From Burkholderiales bacterium (GTDB lineage Bacteria > Pseudomonadota > Gammaproteobacteria > Burkholderiales > Ga0077523): a DNA stretch of 64,000 nt. The notes beneath the pieces are model-generated. The model ran no database searches and had not been told where the DNA came from. It worked only from the letters and a program-made list of their open reading frames with translations. The first letter of the stretch is position 1. The number at the start of each line of letters is the position of its first letter. Where the stretch lies: positions 61,194 through 125,193 of the forward strand of contig JALHMS010000016.1 in assembly GCA_022843925.1 (NCBI GenBank), written 5' to 3'. A program made the position numbers and the translations under genes. Positions 1-9,200 of the stretch are shown here, piece by piece.

Positions 1-2
1 CC

Positions 3-1313
3 GGCAACCGGCGCATGGGGGCCAACCCGCACGCCAACGGCGGCCTCTTCCTCGAGGACCTGCGGCTCCCCGACTTTCGCGATTACGCGGTCGACATCAG
101 CCGACCGGGCGGAGCGTTGGCCGAGGCGACCCGCGTGATGGGCAGCTATCTGCGCGACGTGATGAAGCTCAGCATGGATCATCGCAACTTCCGCGTGATG
201 AGCCCCGATGAGCTGACCTCCAACCGCTGGGGCGCGCTGTTCGAGGTGACCAACCGTGCCTGGATGGCCGAGCGGCTCGCGGGCGACGATCACCTCGCGC
301 CCGACGGCCGCGTGATGGAGATGCTGTCCGAGCACACCTGCCAGGGGTGGCTGGAAGGCTACCTGCTCACCGGGCGGCACGGCTTCTTCTCGTGCTACGA
401 GGCGTTCATCCACCTGATCGACTCGATGTTCAACCAGCACGCCAAATGGCTGAAGGTCACCAGCAAGGAGATCCCGTGGCGACGGCCGATCGCGTCCCTG
501 AACTACCTCCTGACATCGCACGTCTGGCGCCAGGACCACAACGGCTTCTCGCACCAGGACCCGGGCTTCATCGACCACGTGGTCAACAAGAAGGCCGACG
601 TGATTCGCGTCTACCTGCCTCCCGATGCGAACACCTTGCTGGTGGTCACCGACACATGCCTACGCAGCCGCAATCTCGTCAACGTGGTGGTGGCCGGCAA
701 GCAGCCGCAGCAGGTCTGGCTGACGATGGACCAGGCGATCAAGCACTGCGCGACCGGCGTCGGCATCTGGGAGTGGGCCAGCAACGACTACGGCGCCGAG
801 CCCGACGTGGTGATGGCGTGCGCCGGCGACATCCCCACGCTGGAGACGCTCGCTGCGGTCGACCTCCTGCGCCAGTGGGTGCCGGACTTGAAGATCCGCG
901 TGGTCAACATCGTCGACCTCATGACCCTGCAGCCACGCGAGGAACATCCGCACGGCCTGTCGAACAAGGACTTCGATGCCTTGTTCACCACGGATCGGCC
1001 GATCATCTTCGCCTACCACGGCTATCCGTGGCTGATCCACCGGCTGACGTATCGCCGCACCAACCACGGCAACCTGCATGTGCGCGGCTACAAGGAGGAA
1101 GGCACCACCAGCACGCCGTTCGACATGGTGGTGCGCAACGACCTCGACCGCTTTCACCTGGTGGCCGATGTGGTCGAGCGCGTGCCACGGCTGACGCCGT
1201 TGGCTGCCTACATCAAGCAGCGCGTCCGCGACAAGCTGGTCGAGCACCGCGAGTACATCGTGCTGCGAGGCACCGACATGCCGGAGGTCGCCGACTGGAA
1301 CTGGCCGGGATGA
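3..1313 (+). CDS. xfp: Phosphoketolase (XFP family), C-terminal part
   Basis: The reading frame is already open at the first base, so this is the 3' part of a longer gene; the first ATG in the window is internal. The visible ~436 residues match the second half of D-xylulose 5-phosphate/fructose 6-phosphate phosphoketolases, which are usually about 800 residues. They include the family sequence [12 protein letters not shown] at the left edge and a C-terminal region ending VADWNWPG. The enzyme is a cytoplasmic ThDP enzyme that splits xylulose 5-phosphate or fructose 6-phosphate with phosphate to acetyl phosphate and an aldose phosphate. Family membership is clear; substrate preference cannot be read. 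An inverted-repeat element follows 23 bp after the stop. Confidence 0.93.
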   Translation, partial: GNRRMGANPHANGGLFLEDLRLPDFRDYAVDISRPGGALAEATRVMGSYLRDVMKLSMDHRNFRVMSPDELTSNRWGALFEVTNRAWMAERLAGDDHLAPDGRVMEMLSEHTCQGWLEGYLLTGRHGFFSCYEAFIHLIDSMFNQHAKWLKVTSKEIPWRRPIASLNYLLTSHVWRQDHNGFSHQDPGFIDHVVNKKADVIRVYLPPDANTLLVVTDTCLRSRNLVNVVVAGKQPQQVWLTMDQAIKHCATGVGIWEWASNDYGAEPDVVMACAGDIPTLETLAAVDLLRQWVPDLKIRVVNIVDLMTLQPREEHPHGLSNKDFDALFTTDRPIIFAYHGYPWLIHRLTYRRTNHGNLHVRGYKEEGTTSTPFDMVVRNDLDRFHLVADVVERVPRLTPLAAYIKQRVRDKLVEHREYIVLRGTDMPEVADWNWPG

Positions 1314-1336
1314 TGTGAAGTGTGGACGGCGCAGCC

Positions 1337-1513
1337 TGTTGGCGCCGACAGATTGTTGACCCACTGTGCCGCCTGCAGCTTGGCCCGAGCCAGCTCACAG
1401 CATCTGTCCCACCGGCAACTGCTCGACAATGCTGCAGGCTGCGCTGAACACCCGGGTCAGTATGGAATCCGCAAAGCCCACCTCAACGGGTCAATTCTCG
1501 GTCGGCGTCAACA
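1337..1513. mobile_element. ~177-bp MITE-like element, copy 1 (IS21-like ends)
   Basis: The left end (1337-1362) begins TGTTGGCGCCGAC and ends TTGACCC. The right end (1488-1513), read on the other strand, begins TGTTGACGCCGAC and also ends TTGACCC. The two 26-bp ends agree at 21 positions. The whole sequence recurs at 37550-37724 and its right end at 27906-27954, so it is a dispersed repeat. It is too short to encode a transposase. The terminal sequences remind me of IS21-family ends, which is an inference. I see no clear target-site duplication. Nothing else is recognised between the phosphoketolase and amidase stops. Confidence 0.8.
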
Positions 1514-1577
1514 CGGTCACGTCGGCCTTTCCGAGTCGGTGATCACGCGAGTCCACCTCCATGCAGCAACGACGACG

Positions 1578-3170
1578 TCAGATGCGGGGACCCTTTCGCA
1601 GCAACGTCGCCTGCTCGAAGTCGTACGCCAGAGCCAGCAACTTCGCTTCGGTGAAGCGCGCCGGGCCGACGATGTCGATCGCGATCGGCCGACCATCGGC
1701 CAGGAAACCCGCCGGAATGGTGATGACGGGCAGGCCCATCTCGTTGATCTGGGTGCCGACCACCTGGTCGCCGAGGTACTGCACGGTGTCGCCGTCGAGA
1801 TCGGGCAACGGATTGATGGATCGCGGCACGAAGAGGGCATCGATCGATTTCTCGGCCAGGATGTCTTCGTAGCGCTTGCGCAGTGCGGCCGCAGCTTCCA
1901 TCACGGCAACGATTCGAGGATCGCCGGGTTGGACGTTGATGTCCGGATTGGCGAGCAGTCCATGGAGCGGTGCCGTGGTGCCGACACCGATGTCGAATCC
2001 GGCCCGTTCCTTGAAGTCGGCGCGCGACGCCGGGTTGTTGCCGCCGAGGCCGGCGAGGAAGGCATCGACGCCGGCCAGATAGGAATTGCAGTGCACGAAG
2101 AACCGGCGCGCGTCCCATTGATCCTTCCAGTCGGTGTCGCCGAACACCACGGGCACGGTGATCGCGCCGAGGGACTCGATGATCGCGACCATGCGCCGGT
2201 AGTGCTCGGCGACGGCCGGGTGCAGATCCGCCGCCCACTGACCCGGCTCGTACAGGCCGATGCGGGCACCCTTGAATGCACCCTTGCGCAACGCCGTGAC
2301 ATAGCCTGCCCCATCGCGAAACGCGCCGGCATCCGCGGCGGCGAGCGTGCGGGGATCCTTCTCGGTCGGCCCTGCGAGGACAGCGAGCAGGGCAGCCGCG
2401 TCGTACACCGTCTTCGTCATCGGGCCGGGCACATCGTGATGGCTCGAAAGACCCGGAAACACCCCATGGATCGGGATCAACCCGAAGCTCGGCTTGAGCC
2501 CGACCAGGCTCTGCGCCGACGCGGGAAACAGGATCGATCCGGCGGTGTCGGTGCCGAGCCCGACCGTGCCGAAGCCGACGGACACGGCGGTCGCCGTGCC
2601 GGTGCTGGAAGCACCCGGCGCGAACCGATCGCCATAGGGGTTGAGCGCGTCGCCGTTATGGCTCGAGTCCGCACGGAGCCCGTCCAGACCGAAGTCGGGC
2701 AGGTTGCTCTTGCCGATGATGATCGCGCCCGCTTCCTTGAGCCGCGCCACGAGCATCGCATCCTCCACCGGCATGAGGTCGATCCCGTTGTGGCAACCGG
2801 TGGCCGGATCGATGACCCGATCATCCGCGGCAAACCCGGCGTACCCCGCGGTAGTGCGGGTCCCGACCAGATTCATGCTGTCCTTGATGATCACCGGAAT
2901 GCCATGCAGCAGCCCCCGGGGTCTGCCCGACGCCACTTCGGCGTCCATGCGCCGGGCGTCGGCGAGCATGTCCTGATTGATGCTGATGAACGCATTGAGC
3001 AACGGCTCGAGCATCTTGATGCGCGCGAGGCAGGCACCTACAACGTCGCTGGGCAGGAACTCACCCTTGTCGTAACCGGCCCGGATGGTCTCGATGGTGA
3101 GCGTGGCCACGTCAGGCACTGGGCGCGAAGCCTCGGTCGCGGGGATTGCGGGCAGTCGAAGATGTCGCAT
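1578..3170 (-). CDS. Amidase signature (AS) family hydrolase
   Basis: This 530-residue protein has the amidase-signature fold. The catalytic Lys is K96 in GIPVIIKDSMN, the cis-Ser lies in GASSTGT (about 188/189), and the nucleophile is S212 in GTDTAGSI. Length and motif order fit stand-alone amidases related to GatA. Because gatB and gatC are absent, a tRNA amidotransferase role is unlikely. It probably hydrolyses a small amide, but the substrate cannot be read. It lies 21 bp downstream of the haloacid dehalogenase gene on the same strand, so the two are likely co-transcribed, perhaps under the divergent sigma-54 activator. The GASSTG version of the usual GGSSGGS loop is slightly divergent. 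Confidence 0.9.
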   Translation of the reverse strand: MRHLRLPAIPATEASRPVPDVATLTIETIRAGYDKGEFLPSDVVGACLARIKMLEPLLNAFISINQDMLADARRMDAEVASGRPRGLLHGIPVIIKDSMNLVGTRTTAGYAGFAADDRVIDPATGCHNGIDLMPVEDAMLVARLKEAGAIIIGKSNLPDFGLDGLRADSSHNGDALNPYGDRFAPGASSTGTATAVSVGFGTVGLGTDTAGSILFPASAQSLVGLKPSFGLIPIHGVFPGLSSHHDVPGPMTKTVYDAAALLAVLAGPTEKDPRTLAAADAGAFRDGAGYVTALRKGAFKGARIGLYEPGQWAADLHPAVAEHYRRMVAIIESLGAITVPVVFGDTDWKDQWDARRFFVHCNSYLAGVDAFLAGLGGNNPASRADFKERAGFDIGVGTTAPLHGLLANPDINVQPGDPRIVAVMEAAAALRKRYEDILAEKSIDALFVPRSINPLPDLDGDTVQYLGDQVVGTQINEMGLPVITIPAGFLADGRPIAIDIVGPARFTEAKLLALAYDFEQATLLRKGPRI

Positions 3171-3191
3171 GGCTGTGGTCGCTCCGGATGG

Positions 3192-3953
3192 TCAGGGATT
3201 GGACTCGGCGAGGATCGAAGGCGCCAGGACAGCGAACTCCTGCAATGACATGCACGTGTAGTCCGGGATACCGCCGTGGCTCTCGAGCTGCGACCGCAGC
3301 GCCATGAACATTGCCCTCGCGTCCACGTGCTGCGGATCGGCGAGCACGGCACCCAGTGCCGATGCCGACACGCGCTCGATGCGCAGCGTGCGCAAACCGA
3401 AACGCCGCGCCCCTGCAATGTCGAATCCGTTGGACGACACCAGGACGATCTCCGCGGGCGCGAGTCCGAGTGCGTCGACGGCGCACCGATAGGCGTCCGG
3501 GTGCGGTTTGAATGTGCGTCGCGCATCCACGCTGATCAATCGTTCAAATCGGCTCTCGACGCCTGCATGCCGCACCAGGGCCTGCAGCATCTCCGGACTG
3601 CCGTTCGACAGGATCGCCATGCGATAGCCCGACAGGGTGTCGAGCATGAGGGCCGCGTCCGGGAACAGCGCCAGCCGGTCGAACGCGGAGACCAATCGGT
3701 CGATCACATCCTCGGCGGCCTTGACGCCGGTCGTGGCCAGCGCGTAGAGCAGCGCCTCCCGGGTGACCACGGCGAAGTCCTCGTAGAACCCCATCGCCGC
3801 CCGATGCCAGCTGTATTCGAGCTGCTTCTGACGCCAGACATGCGTGAGGTAGTCGCCACGGCCGGGAAACGCGTGCTCGACCGCGGCGGCAACGGCGTAG
3901 GTGTCGAAGAGTGTTCCGTAGGCGTCGAACACGAAAGCCTTGATGGACGGCAA
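3192..3953 (-). CDS. Haloacid dehalogenase, type II (HAD superfamily)
   Basis: The 253-residue protein carries the HAD motifs in order: nucleophile D10 in FDAYGTLFD, motif II in LSNGS, the Lys in FKPHPDAY, and SSNGFDIAGA near the C terminus. The last motif is the signature of L-2-haloacid dehalogenases rather than phosphatases. These cytoplasmic enzymes convert (S)-2-haloacids to (R)-2-hydroxyacids. The start ATG lies 12 bases after an AGGGAG sequence. It is the first gene of a two-gene unit with the amidase and faces the sigma-54 activator, with a candidate -24/-12 promoter 83 bp upstream. Whether the true substrate is halogenated is not shown; many relatives act on other compounds. Confidence 0.85.
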   Translation of the reverse strand: MPSIKAFVFDAYGTLFDTYAVAAAVEHAFPGRGDYLTHVWRQKQLEYSWHRAAMGFYEDFAVVTREALLYALATTGVKAAEDVIDRLVSAFDRLALFPDAALMLDTLSGYRMAILSNGSPEMLQALVRHAGVESRFERLISVDARRTFKPHPDAYRCAVDALGLAPAEIVLVSSNGFDIAGARRFGLRTLRIERVSASALGAVLADPQHVDARAMFMALRSQLESHGGIPDYTCMSLQEFAVLAPSILAESNP

Positions 3954-4035
3954 CGGGGATCTCCCTTGAGATGAGTGTGAACCGGCGTGGCATCGTGATC
4001 GTCCGACGGACCTTCACGATTGCCTGCCGCTGAAT

Positions 4036-4051
4036 CGCAATTCACGGGCCA
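4036..4051 (-). promoter_or_regulatory. Candidate sigma-54 (-24/-12) promoter for the dehalogenase-amidase operon
   Basis: On the minus strand the sequence reads TGGCCCGTGAATTGCG. This keeps the invariant GG and GC dinucleotides with the required 10-base spacing (consensus TGGCAC-N5-TTGCW). It points at the dehalogenase gene, whose start is 83 bp downstream, and lies in the divergent region beside a sigma-54-dependent activator gene. The agreement with consensus is good but imperfect; function is inferred. Confidence 0.55.
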
Positions 4052-4065
4052 TAGTTAACGCACTG

Positions 4066-4085
4066 TCTGGAATAGCTATTTCAGA
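4066..4085. promoter_or_regulatory. 20-bp dyad, possible activator-binding site
   Basis: TCTGGAATAGCTATTTCAGA is an inverted repeat with 10-bp arms and a single mismatched pair, centred on AG/CT. It lies just upstream of the candidate -24/-12 promoter and between the two divergent genes, where a bacterial enhancer-binding protein would often bind. That the neighbouring activator binds it is an inference. Confidence 0.45.
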
Positions 4086-4139
4086 TCCGTACATCGATTT
4101 GCGATCCACTTACGGAGCGTATGATTCGTTTCCAGATCA

Positions 4140-5900
<1,761 letters not shown>

Positions 5901-5913
5901 CCAGGGCTCGGCA

Positions 5914-6050
5914 GGCTCTGCATGGCCAGCACGGATCGCGTCGCAGCCGGAGCCGACCGATGCCGAGGCACGCCGTTCGGTCGACGTCGGAATCTCGACG
6001 AGCCGAGTATCGCAGCCAGCGCTCGCGGCGAGCTACCCGAGCGGCGCCCC
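5914..6050. repeat. Decayed relative of the 45440-45733 MITE; otherwise empty convergent spacer
   Basis: This part of the 300-bp gap between the activator and the carboxylase aligns by eye over about 135 bp with the left half of the MITE at 45440, at perhaps two-thirds identity. Shared blocks include CGGATCGCGT, GCCAGCG and AGCGGCGC. The right end is not recognisable. A perfect 7-bp hairpin, CCCCCTTcgccAAGGGGG, at 6048-6065 may act as a bidirectional transcription barrier, although no T-tract follows. I see no gene in 5901-6200. Confidence 0.5.
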
Positions 6051-6200
6051 CCTTCGCCAAGGGGGCCTCCGGACTGCGTACGTATCGTTGGGAGAGCGCG
6101 GCAGTGCCCGCCCGGCGCGAGAGCACACAGCAGGAGTCCGCACGTGCGTCCATAGGCAGGCGTGCGTCCCCGACTGGCCCGGCCGGAAGGGCCTCCTCAC

Positions 6201-9200
6201 TTACTGCCTCGCCGGGGATCGGGCCCGATCCTCCTCCAGCGCGCGTTCCAGTCGCGCGCACAGCGAAGGGCGCATTTCGCTGGCCGTCATCACCGCGTCG
6301 AGCGATCCCACGTCGAGCGCCCGTGCCACGTTGTGCACGGCGTCGAATTCGCGCGCCACGTCGGTCTGCACCTGCGCTGCGACGTCGGCCAACACCCTCT
6401 CGTAGTCCTCCTCGACCTTGCGGCGATCAGCCAGCCCCGCGTCGGCGAGCGCATTCCGCGCCGCCCGCACCCGCGGGTCGGCCTGCGCCCTCTCGCGGAC
6501 CAGCCGGGTGAACACGACCGCGGCGGCGGCGCCCCCGCCGATCACGCTTGCATAGCTCCCTTCGAGGGCCACGGCATCGACGCGACTCGACAGCCGGCGG
6601 GAGAACACGACGTAGGCGCCTCCGTGGTACCGCGCGACGACGCAGAACAGGATCGGCCCGTCGAACTCCACCACCGCCTTGCCGATCTCGGCACCGTACT
6701 CGAGCTGGCGCTCGCGCATCGATTCCGGCGAGCCGTCGAAACCCGACAGGTTGGCAAGGACGACAACCGGGCACAGACCGCTGACCGAACGGATCGCACG
6801 CGCCAGCTTGCGCGACGAGTGAGGGAACAGCGTCCCGCTCATCCAGTTGCCCGGCCCGTCGACGGGACGCGGCCCTCGCCGCGCCAGCGGTTGCGATTCG
6901 ATGCCGATCATGCACACCGGATGTCCACCGAGCTGCCCGTGCATCACGACGGTGGTTTCGCCACCGGCCAGCCCTTTCCAGCGCTCCAGCGGCGGGGCGT
7001 CCTGGTCGAGGACCGCGGTCATCACCTCGCGGATCGCGAACGGCTTCTTGCGCCCGGGGTTGGCGCTCTCCGAGAACAGCTCCCCGACCGTGGAAAACCC
7101 TCCGGCGCCGACGTACTTGCTGCCGGTGACATCGCGGGCCACGGGATCGGCGCTGGGCCGCCGACGCGCCCGCTGCTCGCCCGGCACGACATAGGTGTAT
7201 TCGTAATGGCGAAGCAGCAGCTCATAGGCGCTCTTCAGGTCGGGCGCCGTGTACTGCGCCTGGCCGTTGCCGGACATGATCTCGAGCCCGCCGATGGCTT
7301 CGTTGGTCTCTGCCGCGACCGATCCGGAGACCTCGAGAGCACGCTTGCCCGTCAGCACCATGTACCCCCGCGGTGTCATCACGAGCGTGCCTCGGCAATG
7401 CATCAGCATCGTCGCTTCGGAGTTCCAGTACGACTGGGCGCCGACGCACGGGCCGTCGACCAGCACGTTGATGACACCCCCGGCTGTCGTGAACTCGACG
7501 ATGCGACGCAGCACCGCAGCGGTCCAGTCGAGGTTCTCGGTGCCGGAGTCGAAGGCGATGCGGGCACCGCCGGAGAGCGCGACCCATTCCACCGGGACGC
7601 CCATCTTCTCGGCATGGTCGAGCGCGGCGATGATCCGCCGGCACTCCCCCTCGCCGAGCGAACCCATGTCCTTGTTGGGGTCCCCGAGCAGCAGCACCCG
7701 GCTGAAGCCGTCCGGAAAGCGTCGGGACCAGTTCGTGATCAACCCGACCACCACCCCCGTCGGGTTGCTGGCGGCGGGACGGCCTCGTACCGATTCCAGC
7801 GCAAGGCCCTGTGCATCCAGTTCCAGCTCGTCGAACTGCCCGCGTTCGATCCGCCCGATATCCTCGCTGGACGTGAGCCAGCTCACCACCTCGTAGGGTT
7901 GGAAAAGGCGCCGCCGCCGGGCGGCCAGCACCTGCTGCTCGTAGGCCGACATCACCGGCACCAGACGCTGCCGCGGCAGCACGACCTCCAGCCGGGGGCC
8001 GAGGGCCGTTGCGTCGCGCCACTCGGCAGCCAGCTCGCGCGGCGGCTGGGTGTCGCCGAGGGTGAAGCGGCCATGCATCGCCACCTTGTGCAGGGCCAGA
8101 TCGAAGGTCGCCGGTCCGAGTCGCCGGGCCAGCGCGTCGAGCTCGCTGCGGGCAAGCGCGATCGTCGGCCGCACGAAAAGCGAGATCCGGTTGAACGCCG
8201 GCGGCCTGCCGGCGGCAGCGCGCGAGCCCTCGCGCAGGGCCTGGACGGCGTTGAGGAAGATCCGCTCGAAACCGGGCACGCGGACGAATTCGCCATCGAA
8301 CACCGGATCGAAGCGTTCGACCTCGGCCATCGCGATCAGCCGGTCTTCACCCTTGGCGATCGCGCGGAGCAGCAGCAACCCGGCCGGGGCGCGCAGCCGC
8401 TCGAGCTTGAACTGGGAGAACCGGGCGACTTCCTGGGCCACGGGGCGTGCCGGATGCACGTCGCGCAGCAGGGTCTGCTCGGCCATCGCGTCGCCGGATT
8501 GCGCCCAACTGCGGATGCGCATCTCGCCACCCTCGACCCACAGTGCCGTCCAGCGCGAACGCACCAACCGGGCCGCGTCGTCGAACGCGTCGACGGCGGG
8601 CACATATGCCAGAAGCAGGTCGACGTGCGCGTCGGCTGGAAGCGAGGCCAGTACCTCGGCCGGATCGCAGGGCGCGGTGATCAACACCCCGACCACCTGC
8701 ACGCCTGCGGCGGATTGCAGGCGCTGGCATGGATGGCGCCCCGGCAACACCGCGGCGTCCTCGATCACGCCGCCCTCGTGGACTTCGTAGATGCGGGCCA
8801 GCAACTGCCGCAGGACGAGTGCCGGGTCGTGGCCGCCAGCACCGCGTCCGCACGCGCCTTCGAGCACCCCCGCGATGGCACCGAGCGGCAAGGCCTGCAG
8901 GGCCGTCTCGGCGGCGGCGCGTCTTTCGGGCGACCCGGCCGCCGCGAGGTCGTTCCAGCGTTGGTCGGCTTCGACGGCGGCCCTGGCACTGTCCGCCTGC
9001 CACTCCGGAAGATCCTGCCAGAAATGGATCAGGTTCCAGGCCGCCGTGGCGGCCCTGAGATCGCCACGCTGGACAGCCTCGCTGGCGAGCTTCTCGAACA
9101 CCACACGCTGCTCCAGCGCCGATGGAGAACCCTCGGATTCCGCCGGCTGCGAACGGGCCAAGGCGCGCAGGATGGCGAGTGCCAGCGCGCTCGCGTCCTC

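Noticed and set aside
1320..3248. Long plus-strand open frame of 642 codons antisense to the amidase
   Set aside because: Low-quality Arg/His/Gly-rich sequence with no family resemblance; it mirrors the amidase gene on the other strand, as is common at high GC.
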